Shown here: one piece after another, positions 8,000-16,619 of the stretch
Numbering within the stretch: the first letter of the stretch is position 1
Layout: each line of letters opens with the position of its first letter
NCBI GenBank assembly: GCA_964501065.1
Contig: CAZCRF010000001.1
Coordinates: 127,666-191,665, forward strand
Direction of reading: 5' to 3'
DNA from: Hallerella sp964501065
GTDB taxonomy: Bacteria; Fibrobacterota; Fibrobacteria; Fibrobacterales; Fibrobacteraceae
DNA length: 64,000 bases
The notes under the pieces: generated by a model
Database searches by the model: none
What the model was told of the DNA's origin: nothing
What the model saw: only the letters and a program-made list of their open reading frames with translations
Program-made: the position numbers and the translations under genes

Positions 8000-8601
8000 T
8001 GCGGAAGTCGAGTGCGCAAAAAAATCAGAGCCTGTTCGGCGGCGGTTGCCGTTTCGGGGAGCGGGGAAAGATCCAGTTCGCAAAGTGCGCCGTCCGCATT
8101 CGAAGAAATCCTGAGCGCCAACGCGCAGACGGGATTCGGGTAAACGGCGATGGAGGAATATTCCTCGGGGATGCGCTCGTCGGCAAAGACGAAGATGCGT
8201 TCGGAAGCTCTGCCGGAAACAATCGGCATGAGGGATTCCCGGAGACCGTATTCAAAGGAGCGTTTCCCGGAGAAGACCGCCCGGTAGCCCGTCATGTTCC
8301 GTTCCACGATGGACGTTGCGGAGGCGGGAGTGTTGAATACGGACAAGCTGAAGTTCGCCGGGGAGACTTCGCCGGAAGATAAAATCCCGTCGGAGATTTT
8401 ATACTGTCTGGTTGTTTCCCCGAATTCCGACGCGAATGTGATGGGGACGGGCGGAAGTCCGTCGGAAACGGCGTGTACTGTCTTGATGACCATTTTCGTC
8501 AACGCGCTCAAGCGCCTGCGGAAAAGCATCGGGACGAATTCAAGCTTCGGGGAATTTTCGCCGTCCGTCCATGCGAAAAATTTTTGAACGTAGATTTTCA
8601 T
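7996..8601 (-). CDS. Short beta-ketoacyl synthase-like protein (chain-length-factor type)
   Basis: A 201-residue protein matching the N-terminal half of a thiolase-fold ketosynthase, as in the beta-ketoacyl-synthase-like proteins of aryl-polyene gene clusters. Recognisable parts are the opening KIYVQKFFAWTDG, the motif FVPMLFRRRLSALTKM, TFASEFGETTRQYKI and SLSVFNTPASATSIV. At the last of these a true ketosynthase would carry the catalytic cysteine, and here none is present. It is therefore probably a non-catalytic partner or chain-length factor. It overlaps the methyltransferase upstream and the acyltransferase downstream by four bases each, a tightly coupled arrangement. I have no evidence for a full polyene cluster: acyl carrier protein, dehydratase and full-length ketosynthase are absent from this window. 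Confidence 0.72.
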   Translation of the reverse strand: MKIYVQKFFAWTDGENSPKLEFVPMLFRRRLSALTKMVIKTVHAVSDGLPPVPITFASEFGETTRQYKISDGILSSGEVSPANFSLSVFNTPASATSIVERNMTGYRAVFSGKRSFEYGLRESLMPIVSGRASERIFVFADERIPEEYSSIAVYPNPVCALALRISSNADGALCELDLSPLPETATAAEQALIFLRTRLPQ

Positions 8602-9689
8602 ATCTTGCCGAAGCGGAGGAGCGAATAACTGTTCACGCCCAAGTTGTGGTGCGCTTCGCGAAGCTCGAAACCGCCCGCTTCCACGGCGTTCTTGAGTTCC
8701 TCGAAACGGTACATCTTGCTGTTCCCGTTGGCGACGCACGTAAAGTAGAGAGACGTCGCCTGGAGGGAATAGGCTGCCGCTTCGAAACGTTGCTTGTCCC
8801 ACAGGGGTTCGAGAACATAGACGTCGCATTTCTCGTCGATTGCCGCATGGACTTTTTCCAAAATTTCCGTCACCTGCGGAAGGGAGAAGCAGTCCAGGAA
8901 TTGGCTCATCCAAACTGCGTCCGCTCCGGTCGGGAGTCTTGACGAATCGTCGAGGATGTCGCAAGGGACTGTGGAAATCCGGGATTCGAGCCCGGCCGCC
9001 TTGGCGTTCTTTTCGGCGACGGCAGTTTGCCCCGGCAAGTCCACGATGGAACAGGATACTTTTGGATTGTATCGGCAGCAGGCGATGGCCCACTTCGCCG
9101 TGTTGCCGCCGATGTCGAAGAGGGTTTTCACCGGGCGGGAGAAGACTATCGGCAAAGTTTCCGGGAACGCCAGGTCCGAATAAAAATGGTCGAACCCGAA
9201 CCAGCTCCTTTGAAATTGCCCGTTGCACTTCGACAGGCCTTCGTAAACGGTTTTCCAGGGGCCGAAACGCTTGAGCCCTTCCGGTTTTCCAGTCCGGATG
9301 GATTCTTTCAAATCGTCCGCGGCCGCGTAGCAGACGTCTTCCGAAAAGTCCATGTTGACGCGCGTCATGTCGTCCGACAGGAGGAAAAATCCGATTTTTC
9401 CCAGGGTGTAGCGGAATTCATTTGCCGGAGAATCTTCCTTGACTTTGAAGATTCCCATGCCGAGGCCCATTTCCAACAGGACGTTCGCTCCGTATTCGGA
9501 AATTCCCGCTGTTTCAGAAACGGCCTTTGCGGAGATTCCCGTCCGGCGGGACTTGCCGACGATTTCCAAAATGCCCAGATCCCGCATGGAGCGGGCGGCT
9601 TGGAACGTGAGCGGCGCAAAGGCAATCTTCTGCGCTTCGAATTTCGCCGTTACGGCGTCTAAATCGTCTCGGGTGTAAAATTCGAACAT
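8598..9689 (-). CDS. SAM-dependent O-methyltransferase family protein
   Basis: A 363-residue class I SAM-dependent methyltransferase. The N-terminal 100 residues form a dimerisation/winged-helix-like part (KAVSETAGISEYGANVLLEM) like that of plant-type O-methyltransferases. The SAM-binding fold begins at TLFDIGGNTAKWAIACC and continues through SIVDLPGQTAVAEKNAK to MSQFLDCFSLPQV. Proteins of this form occur in aryl-polyene type clusters next to ketosynthase-like and acyltransferase genes, which fits the two genes downstream. The ATG at 9689 is four bases after the aspartokinase stop, so all four genes are probably one transcript. The substrate is unknown; a phenolic head group is the obvious guess. 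Confidence 0.78.
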   Translation of the reverse strand: MFEFYTRDDLDAVTAKFEAQKIAFAPLTFQAARSMRDLGILEIVGKSRRTGISAKAVSETAGISEYGANVLLEMGLGMGIFKVKEDSPANEFRYTLGKIGFFLLSDDMTRVNMDFSEDVCYAAADDLKESIRTGKPEGLKRFGPWKTVYEGLSKCNGQFQRSWFGFDHFYSDLAFPETLPIVFSRPVKTLFDIGGNTAKWAIACCRYNPKVSCSIVDLPGQTAVAEKNAKAAGLESRISTVPCDILDDSSRLPTGADAVWMSQFLDCFSLPQVTEILEKVHAAIDEKCDVYVLEPLWDKQRFEAAAYSLQATSLYFTCVANGNSKMYRFEELKNAVEAGGFELREAHHNLGVNSYSLLRFGKI

Positions 9690-9693
9690 CTTG

Positions 9694-11016
9694 TTATTTT
9701 ACGAAAGCTTCGTAAATGGCGCGGATGGCGTTCTCCATGTTGGCTTCGTCAACTCCCACGAGAATGTTTATCTGCGAAGACCCTTGGTCGATGATGCGGA
9801 TGTTGATGTCCCGTTCCGCGAGCGCACCGAAAAGCTTTGCCGCGATGCCGACTTTGTTCGTCATGCCGTGGCCGACTGTCGCGACCAGGCTGATGCCCGG
9901 GAAGACCTTGACCCTGTCCGGGTGCATTTGGAGCAAGATGTCTTCGAGGACGGCGTTTTGGACGGCTTCCAAGGATTTGGAATCGACGACGATGGACATG
10001 GAATCGATGCCGCTCGGGCTGAGTTCGTAAGAAAGTCCTTCGCCTTCGAGGATGGCCAGGATGCGGCGTCCGAAGCCCACTTCCTTGTTCATCATGCTCT
10101 TTTCAATGTAAATCATCGAAAAACCCTTTCTCCCGGCGATTCCCGTAATCGGGTAATCCGTCTTGTCCGGAGTGGGACCGATGACCGTTCCCGCGTCTTC
10201 GGGGCGGTTCGTGTTGCGGATGTTGATGGGGATGTTCTTGGCGCGGCAAGGGGCGATGGATTCGTCGTGGAGAACGCTTGCGCCAGAGTAGGAAAGTTCC
10301 CGGATTTCGCGGTAGCTCACGTAGCTGATGGGCTTTGGGTTTTCGACGATGCGGGGGTCCGTCATGAGCATCCCGGAAACGTCCGTCCAGTTTTCGTAGA
10401 CGCTTGCGTTGATGCCGTTCGCGAGCACTGCGCCCGAAATGTCCGAACCGCCGCGCGAGAATGTCTTCACCTGCTTGTGCGGACCTTCTCCGTAAAAGCC
10501 CGGGACGACGAACAGGGCGTTTTCATCGGAAAGTTTTTGTGCAATCGTCTCGTAGCTTTGCGGCGTGATGCGGTAACGCTCGTCAAAGGCTATCAGCTCG
10601 TAGGCGTCGACAAAGGTCGCGCCTAGATATTCCGCCATGAGGCGTGCACAAAGGAATTCCCCCCGCGACACCAAGAAGTCGATGGTCACGGATTCCACGT
10701 CTTCCTTCAGACGTGATTCCAAAGCTTGCAGGTCATCGCCGATTTTCGTCGCAAGCCCCAAGTCCTTGGCGATGTCCAAGTATCTGTCGCAAATCATTTT
10801 CCACGGGGCGGAAAAGTCCAGGCCCTTCGACGCCAAATCATATGTGGTATACAGAAGATCCGTCAGCTTGGTCTCTTTCGGGTTGCGCTTTCCTGGCGCG
10901 GAGACGACGACCACTTTGCGGCGAGGGTCGCCTTCGACGATGGCCTTGACTTTTCGGAATTGGCCGGCCTCGGCAACGGAGCTGCCGCCGAATTTGCAAA
11001 CGATGCGTTCTGCCAT
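9694..11016 (-). CDS. lysC: Aspartate kinase
   Basis: Phosphorylates aspartate, the first step toward lysine, threonine, methionine and diaminopimelate. The 440-residue product begins with the diagnostic MAERIVCKFGGSSVAEAGQF, carries the kinase domain (RGEFLCARLMAEYLGATFVD; FSRGGSDISGAVLANGINA) and ends with two ACT regulatory domains (about 305-440), so feedback inhibition by lysine or threonine is expected. The start at 11016 has AAGGAT upstream and matches the family N-terminus; the frame extends upstream but without family similarity. It is a monofunctional enzyme of normal length. Finding it as the first gene of an operon with a methyltransferase, a ketosynthase-like protein and an acyltransferase is unusual. 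Confidence 0.95.
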   Translation of the reverse strand: MAERIVCKFGGSSVAEAGQFRKVKAIVEGDPRRKVVVVSAPGKRNPKETKLTDLLYTTYDLASKGLDFSAPWKMICDRYLDIAKDLGLATKIGDDLQALESRLKEDVESVTIDFLVSRGEFLCARLMAEYLGATFVDAYELIAFDERYRITPQSYETIAQKLSDENALFVVPGFYGEGPHKQVKTFSRGGSDISGAVLANGINASVYENWTDVSGMLMTDPRIVENPKPISYVSYREIRELSYSGASVLHDESIAPCRAKNIPINIRNTNRPEDAGTVIGPTPDKTDYPITGIAGRKGFSMIYIEKSMMNKEVGFGRRILAILEGEGLSYELSPSGIDSMSIVVDSKSLEAVQNAVLEDILLQMHPDRVKVFPGISLVATVGHGMTNKVGIAAKLFGALAERDINIRIIDQGSSQINILVGVDEANMENAIRAIYEAFVK

Positions 11017-11298
11017 GGGAAAATCCTTTTTGAAATTTTTCCAAAAATAACAATCTATGGGGGAATGCCGTCGAATCGCTTCGGCGGATGATGTTCGGAA
11101 ATCGAAAAAGTGGGGACTTGTCGGAAAATCTTTGGACAATCTTGTGGATTGTTATAAGACTTGTCAAGGTCTTCGCCGTGTGTGGCGAATTCGGTGATGG
11201 GCGGTGAATTTTTGAAAAAATGGCGGTAAGGAGGGAACGTTTTGCGTTGAAAAGCGTTTATAGGGGTGAATATTCTTTTTTGAATTTTTGGAGTATGT

Positions 11299-12201
11299 AT
11301 GCAAAATGCCGATGCGTTGTTGAAGATTGCCGCTGCGTCTTCCGTGCCCGTCCTTTTTTACGGGGAATCGGGAACGGGCAAGGAAGTGATGGCGAGAAGG
11401 CTGCACCGGATGGGGAACCGTTCGGACGGCCCGTTTGTCGCCGTGAACTGCGGCGCCATCAGTCCGGGTCTTGTCGAAAGCCTGTTTGAAGGCTCTTGCA
11501 GGGGCGCTTACACCGGGGCGGTCTCCAACCAGCTGGGATTTGTCCGTGCGGCGAATCGGGGGATTCTCTTTTTGGATGAAATCGGGGAACTTCCCCTTGA
11601 AAGCCAGACGCGGCTTTTGCGCATTTTGTAAGAACGATCCGTGACTCCCGTCGGGTCGCAGCAGAGCATTCCCGTCGATTTCCGCTTGGTTTGCGCCACG
11701 CACCGGGATTTGCAGGCCGCCGTAAGGGTTGGGCGTTTTCGGGAAGACCTCTTTTTCCGATTGAACGTTTTCCCCATCGGGCTCAAGCCTTTGCGCGAAA
11801 GGCGGGACGATTTGAAGAGGATTGCCGGGGAAATTTGGGGAGAGCTTTCGGCGGAGCCGCTACGGGGCGAAGAGGTGAAAAGCCTTTGCGAATTCCCTTG
11901 GCCGGGGAACGTGCGCCAATTGAAGAACGTCTTGGAGAGGTTTTCCCTGTTGCGGAATTTGGGACAGTCGTTGAAAGAGGTCTTGGCCGGGGAACCTTGG
12001 GACTTGCATTCCCGGCGGGAATATGCGGTGATGGAATCCCGTCGCGCTTACCGATATGGGAATACGCCTTCGTGGAAATGCATCCAGGAGGCGCTAGCGG
12101 AATGTCGGAACAACAAAACTCGGGCTGCGAAACTGTTGGGAATCAGCCGAGGCTCTCTCTGCTACCAGGTCAGAAAATTCTCGAATGAATCCGCTTCGTG
12201 A
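11299..12201 (+). pseudogene. Sigma-54 activator AAA+ protein interrupted by one nonsense codon
   Basis: The frame encodes a compact sigma-54 dependent activator without an N-terminal sensor domain. Walker A GESGTGKE lies at residues 22-29, GAYTGA (the sigma-54 contact loop, normally GAFTGA) at 69-74, and Walker B LFLDEIGEL around 93. The arginine-finger region REDLFFRLNVFP and a Fis-type helix-turn-helix (NNKTRAAKLLGISRGSLCYQ) follow. At 11629-11631 a TAA stands where the family has Gln in LLRxLQER; a single C-to-T change from CAA explains it, and the frame is otherwise intact for 301 codons. A candidate promoter is TTGAAA with AATATT 16 bases on, near 11256-11283, and GGAG precedes the ATG. 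The gene is inactivated unless the base is an error or the stop is read through. Confidence 0.85.
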
Positions 12202-12205
12202 ACGA

Positions 12206-13057
12206 CTACAGCACTTCCAAAAGAATCAACTTCTTCGTCACGCAAATTTTCTTGACGTCCAAAAAATGTTTCAGCGCATCGGCAAGCGACAGGTAGACGT
12301 CTTGTGCGTCTGCATATTCTTCCGCGTCGGCGAACGCCAAAACGTCCATCGTCCGCTCCGAGGCGGAATTCGTTTGGACTTTTTTGAAGAAGGATTTCAT
12401 CGTGCGGAAAATCTGCGCTGCAGAGTCTTCGAGGTTTTCGTCCGGAATGGAATCGGAAAGGCGTATGACGATTTTATAGGGGACGCCGTCGACCTTGTCC
12501 TTTTCCAAATAAGACCTGATTTTCTTTTCCAAATCCGGCAACGCTTTTTCTGTCGCTTTTTGAATCGCGGCAATCTTTCCCGAAGACGGGGCGTTTTGCA
12601 CGCGTCCGATAGAACTTCCGAGTACACGGGCGCTAGAGGTCTCGTATGCGGTCAATTCCACGGAACTTTCCTCTGGCGAAAAAGCCCCGGCGAACTTGAT
12701 GTAAAAGTCCGCGCCCAAAGAGAGGCTCGCCACGTAAGCCAAATCCTCTTCCGAAGAAAGATCCCGCTCGACTAGGACTAGCCTATCCAAATCCTTTTGG
12801 CCTTCCAGCGTCCTCACGTCGTACAGGCGTTCCGTCAGATATCCCTGGACTGTTTCCAGTGCGGCTCGCGCCAAAGGATTGCGCTGCAAAACGGTCAATT
12901 CCTCCGTACCTTTCCCGCTTTTCGCGGGCATCACCAAGATGGAAGGCGATTCCGCGATGCAGACGCCAAAACAAAATGTCAAGAGCCAAAGGGTCAGGCG
13001 GCGCGGAAAATTCCCCGTTCCCAAAGGGCTTCTGAGGGCTTCAGGATTCATTTTCAT
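12206..13057 (-). CDS. Secreted protein of unknown function, DUF6175-like
   Basis: A 283-residue protein with an N-terminal signal peptide after a short basic segment (RRLTLWLLTFCFGVCIAES). The mature part has the layout PSILVMPA, a helical stretch with ERLYDVRTLEGQKDLD, then ADFYIKFAGAF and SSVELTAYETSSARVLG. It recalls DUF6175-type or CsgG-like periplasmic proteins that combine a nucleotide-fold-like N-terminus with a curli-assembly-like strand pattern. I do not know its role. It converges with the sigma-54 activator gene, with four bases between their stops. Codon use resembles the neighbours. Confidence 0.75.
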   Translation of the reverse strand: MKMNPEALRSPLGTGNFPRRLTLWLLTFCFGVCIAESPSILVMPAKSGKGTEELTVLQRNPLARAALETVQGYLTERLYDVRTLEGQKDLDRLVLVERDLSSEEDLAYVASLSLGADFYIKFAGAFSPEESSVELTAYETSSARVLGSSIGRVQNAPSSGKIAAIQKATEKALPDLEKKIRSYLEKDKVDGVPYKIVIRLSDSIPDENLEDSAAQIFRTMKSFFKKVQTNSASERTMDVLAFADAEEYADAQDVYLSLADALKHFLDVKKICVTKKLILLEVL

Positions 13058-13354
13058 GAGAGCTTCTTTTTTTCGTTTTCCAAGATAGAAATTTACGCCA
13101 AAGTTTTAGTGAAAATTCGGGACGATTCCGATATATCTGGATTTCAATTTTAGCTGTGCTCACTTTTCCGCGAAGATGTCGGAGATGGATGTCGTGGCGA
13201 AGCTGTAAAACGGCACGAGAATTCGGTGGGGAAGGCGAACGGCCGCGTCATGGCGAAAGCCTTCTCGCGGGCGGGAATTTTTGACAAAGCGCACGCTTTT
13301 TCCGTCTCGGCATTTCTAATTTTTCAAAGAAACTGCAAATTCATTGGAATCATT

Positions 13355-14794
13355 ATGAAACACATTTTCCTAGTCGTCCCGGCATCCGCCGATGCGTCCC
13401 ACTCCCAAGCGGCAAAGGCTCTTTGGGAAACTGTCCAAAAAAGCGTTCCCTCTGCGGATGCCTTTTCCGCCGTGGAAAGAGTCCCCGCGATTCTGCAATC
13501 TTCCGGCTCGGATTCCTCCTTGGAAGCCCTTGTCGGGTGCGTGCAGGATTCCGTCGCGGAGGCTTTTGTCGTGACGGGAGTCTCTGCCAAGGATTCCGTC
13601 CGCAGTGAAACGTTGAACATCCGGATTGCGGCCGCCTTGGACGCCGAAGTCGTCATCGTCGCCGAATCGGAAGAAATCGGGAACGCCGTCGCTTCGGACT
13701 TCTTGATGGAAAAGGCCCGCGTGGCCTTTGTCCTTTCTAGCGGGGAAGGGGCGAATGAAGATGCCGTGAAAAAGATTCTTGCCGAAAATCGCGAGCACCG
13801 AATCTCGGAAGCGGAATTCCGCCGCAATTTGATTCAGCTGGCGTCGAAGAGTCTCAAGCGCATCGTCCTTCCGGAAGGGGCGGAACCGCGCACTCTCAAG
13901 GCCGCAGTCGAAGCTTACAACCGGAAGATTGCCGTCCCCGTCCTCATCGCCAAGAAGTCCGACGTCGAAGCGGAAGCCGCCCGGCAGAACCTGGAAATTC
14001 CGCAGGGATTTGAAATCATCGAACCGTCTGCGGAGTTGGCGGAAAAATACGTGCCGCTACTCGTGGAGCTTCGCAAGGCGAAGGGCATGACTGAAGAAAA
14101 GGCCCGTGAGACCCTCAAGGATCCCGTCTTCCTCGGCACGATGATGTTGAAAAAGGACGAAGTGGACGGACTTGTCTCCGGGGCCGTCCATTCCACTGCA
14201 GACACTGTCCGCCCCGCGTTGCAAGTCATCAAGTGTGCGCCGGGAGTCAAATCCATCAGCTCGGTCTTCTTTGTCTGCCTGCCTTCCCAAGTTTACGTTT
14301 TCGGCGACTGCGCCATCAACTTGAACCCCACTTCCGAAGAACTCGCCGGCATCGCCATCCAGAGTTACGACACGGCGAAAGCCTTCCATTTGCCGGCGCG
14401 GGTCGGGATGCTGACTTACGGCACGGGGAAAAGCGGCAAGGGCGACGACGTGGAACTTGTCGTGAACGCGACGCAGGCCGTGCGGACCCTTCGCCCGGAA
14501 ATTCCCATCGACGGACCGCTGCAATACGATGCGGCGACGACGGAAAGCGTCGCCAAGATTAAAGCGCCGGAAAGCGCCATCGCCGGGAAGGCCACCGTTC
14601 TCATCTTCCCGGACCTTTCGGCGGGGAACATTTGCTACAAGGCGATTCAACGCTCGGCTTCGGACGTCATTGCCGTCGGCCCGATGCTCCAAGGCCTTGC
14701 CAAACCGGTGAACGACCTGTCCCGCGGCGCGCTCGTCGAAGATATCGTTTACACGATTGCCCTGACTTCCATCCAGGCGCAGGCTGTGATTTAA
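13355..14794 (+). CDS. pta: Phosphate acetyltransferase
   Basis: Interconverts acetyl-CoA and acetyl phosphate, which with acetate kinase gives ATP and acetate during fermentation, a main end product of Fibrobacter. The 479-residue product has a shortened N-terminal domain (about 1-150; opening MKHIFLVVPASADASHSQAA) of the BioD/P-loop-like type that appears to lack a Walker A motif. The full PTA/PTB catalytic domain follows (about 155-479; KRIVLPEGAEPRTLKAAVEA, GMLTYGTGKSGKGDDVE, DLSAGNICYKAIQR, LVEDIVYTIALTSIQAQ). The start at 13355 is the family-like Met; only a weak GGAA precedes it. The family also has about 330-residue (catalytic only) and about 700-residue forms, so this is intermediate. 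The 13058-13354 spacer otherwise shows nothing convincing. Confidence 0.95.
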   Translation: MKHIFLVVPASADASHSQAAKALWETVQKSVPSADAFSAVERVPAILQSSGSDSSLEALVGCVQDSVAEAFVVTGVSAKDSVRSETLNIRIAAALDAEVVIVAESEEIGNAVASDFLMEKARVAFVLSSGEGANEDAVKKILAENREHRISEAEFRRNLIQLASKSLKRIVLPEGAEPRTLKAAVEAYNRKIAVPVLIAKKSDVEAEAARQNLEIPQGFEIIEPSAELAEKYVPLLVELRKAKGMTEEKARETLKDPVFLGTMMLKKDEVDGLVSGAVHSTADTVRPALQVIKCAPGVKSISSVFFVCLPSQVYVFGDCAINLNPTSEELAGIAIQSYDTAKAFHLPARVGMLTYGTGKSGKGDDVELVVNATQAVRTLRPEIPIDGPLQYDAATTESVAKIKAPESAIAGKATVLIFPDLSAGNICYKAIQRSASDVIAVGPMLQGLAKPVNDLSRGALVEDIVYTIALTSIQAQAVI

Positions 14795-14945
14795 TTAGCA
14801 ATTGGCAATGTGCAATGCGCAATTTTAATAGGGAACAGGGAATAGTGGTCAGTAGTTAGGAATTAGTGGTCAGAGTTTAGTGAGCTGTCAAAGGAAGCGC
14901 AGTCATGTTGAGCGGGCCGCAAGGCTTGAGCGAAACATCCCTTTA
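14795..14945. repeat. Intergenic low-complexity direct repeats and REP-like element
   Basis: Directly after pta come short imperfect repeats (AGCAATTGGCAATGTGCAAT and two copies of a GGAATTAGTGGTCAG-type unit at about 14838-14875). They are followed at about 14904-14945 by a sequence of the form GTCATGTTGAGC...GCTTGAGCGAAACATCC, which has the partial dyad symmetry of bacterial REP-like intergenic elements. No gene was seen in 14795-15077. Confidence 0.5.
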
Positions 14946-14990
14946 CTGCTCCTGGATTAACGCCTTTGCGTCAGCGGCTGCGTCTCACCA

Positions 14991-15016
14991 ATGTCCGAAA
15001 GCAAGCTTTCGGACAT
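14991..15016. repeat. Perfect 12-bp inverted repeat (hairpin or operator)
   Basis: ATGTCCGAAAGC and its exact complement GCTTTCGGACAT are separated by two bases (AA). It lies between the convergent pta and LamG lipoprotein genes. There is no following T-run, so it may be a protein-binding site, a cruciform or a weak terminator of either gene. Confidence 0.6.
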
Positions 15017-15077
15017 GCCTACAGTTCACTTGTGAATATTAAAACTGCCTGGTTGCGGCAAGGCGTTCCGCCCCGAA

Positions 15078-16619
15078 TCAATTCCGGGCTGCTCTCTGCG
15101 TTTCGAATTCCATCCGGATCCATTCTGCGGACAGGGCTTTCGACAGGACGTGGACTTCGTCGATGGAGCCGTTCCAGGTTTCCGCGGCGATGTCGTTCCC
15201 TCCGACGCGGAACGGTACGTTCAAATCTTCTTCTCGCAATTTGAAGTAAATGGCGTTCCCGACCGGTTTCCCGTTCACATAGATGGAAACGGAATCGCTT
15301 TCAGACACGAGGGTCAGCAAATTCCAGTCCGACGTGTCCAGGGAATCGACCGCGCCGGGGAACGATGCCCAAGATTCGGTGTCGTAAATGGAGAACGCTT
15401 TCGTGTTGGTTTCGTAGTACCATTGGAAAAGGGTGGAGTCTTCCCAAGAAGCCCTTCTGGCGAAGAGGATTTGATGGTTGCCGTTGTCGCCGTTCCAGTA
15501 GACCCACGCGGAAAGGGTGAAGTCGGAATGGCACGGGTTGATGGAGTCGAGGGAGACGGATTGCCCTTCGGAAAGGGTCGCCCCGTATCCGATGACGCCG
15601 TAAGCCTTGTCCGAATCCGTCGGGTTTGCGATGACCGCGTCGCCGTTGAAATGCAGGCTCGCCATGATGGAGTCCGCTTCGAGGAACGCCCCGGAGCTCG
15701 AAACGTCTTCTGCGACTTTCGGGATTAAGTACAAATTCACTTCCGATGCGCCCTTTTCCAAGGAATCAAGGCGCACCCACAGGACTCCTTGGGAAGCTCC
15801 CGGAGTCCAATAATCCACTTCGAAATTCAAGGAATTCCCTTTGGCGGACACGACCAGGAAGGAGTCCGGATTGGCGAATCTTTCAAAGTCGATTTTGTCG
15901 TTGAACTTGACGGGGAGCACGAACCCGTAAAGGGTTTTCGCCGGGGACGATGAAAGCTCGACGGAGATGCTCTCTGCGGACGAGATGTCGAAGCCCGAAT
16001 CCGCCGACACGTCGGAAAACACCAGGATGGAATCCGCCGCGCCCAAGATTTTCAGGTTCGGCAGGGAAATCGTCTCCGAATCCGGCGTTTCAAAATCGAA
16101 GTGCGCTTTTGAAAATCCGCCTTGTACATAGGAAAGGGAAATTTTCCCGGACGGGATGGAGTCGAAAGAGAACGCCCCGTTCGAATCCAATTCCGCAGAA
16201 AGTCCCGTTCCCACGATGCGGACGAAACCTCCCGTTTCCGAAATGGAGCCGCTCAGCGACTTTTGCTGTCCGAGGACGATTTTCATGGAATCTTCCACGG
16301 CATCCGTCAAGAGGTTCTCTTTTCCGCTCGCGGCGAAAATCCAATTCAATGTCCGCGGCAAGTCTTCGAACGAAAAATGCCCGGAGCTGTCGGCGAAGGC
16401 CTCCAGGGAATCGGCGATGTTCAAGTTTTTCCAAGAATCCCCGTAGGCGACGATGCGCGCGCCCGCAGCCGGCGTCTCTCCGTCCGAAAGGAAGATGTTC
16501 CCCGCGATGGAATTCCCGATGTCCGTCACCCCACCCGCCGTCTTGTCTTCCGAACAGCCCATTCCGAAGATGCAGAGGAATGCAGACAAATGAATCAAAA
16601 GGCGTTTAACGAGCTTCAT
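15078..16619 (-). CDS. LamG-domain lipoprotein coupled to the second TIGR02147 gene
   Basis: A 513-residue predicted lipoprotein with signal residues 1-22 and lipobox ending MGC (Cys22). Domains in order: a carboxypeptidase-regulatory-like fold (about 35-105; AGNIFLSDGETPAAGARIVAY, GHFSFEDLP), a second similar strand-rich segment (about 108-185), and a DUF2341-like module (about 225-285; GFVLPVKFNDKIDFERFAN). A LamG jelly roll closes the protein (about 335-505; DFTLSAWVYWNGDNGNHQIL, GSIDEVHVLSKALSAEWIR). This architecture usually belongs to surface carbohydrate-binding proteins. It overlaps the upstream TIGR02147 gene by 14 bases and repeats the gene order at 4.9-7.0 kb, although the two lipoproteins differ strongly in sequence and domain number. 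Binding to plant polysaccharide is inferred. Confidence 0.86.
   Translation of the reverse strand: MKLVKRLLIHLSAFLCIFGMGCSEDKTAGGVTDIGNSIAGNIFLSDGETPAAGARIVAYGDSWKNLNIADSLEAFADSSGHFSFEDLPRTLNWIFAASGKENLLTDAVEDSMKIVLGQQKSLSGSISETGGFVRIVGTGLSAELDSNGAFSFDSIPSGKISLSYVQGGFSKAHFDFETPDSETISLPNLKILGAADSILVFSDVSADSGFDISSAESISVELSSSPAKTLYGFVLPVKFNDKIDFERFANPDSFLVVSAKGNSLNFEVDYWTPGASQGVLWVRLDSLEKGASEVNLYLIPKVAEDVSSSGAFLEADSIMASLHFNGDAVIANPTDSDKAYGVIGYGATLSEGQSVSLDSINPCHSDFTLSAWVYWNGDNGNHQILFARRASWEDSTLFQWYYETNTKAFSIYDTESWASFPGAVDSLDTSDWNLLTLVSESDSVSIYVNGKPVGNAIYFKLREEDLNVPFRVGGNDIAAETWNGSIDEVHVLSKALSAEWIRMEFETQRAARN

Noticed and set aside
13156..13260. A minus-strand frame ending SISDIFAEK before pta
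   Set aside because: It has no start codon or ribosome site, and the upstream part is low-complexity; I treat it as chance.
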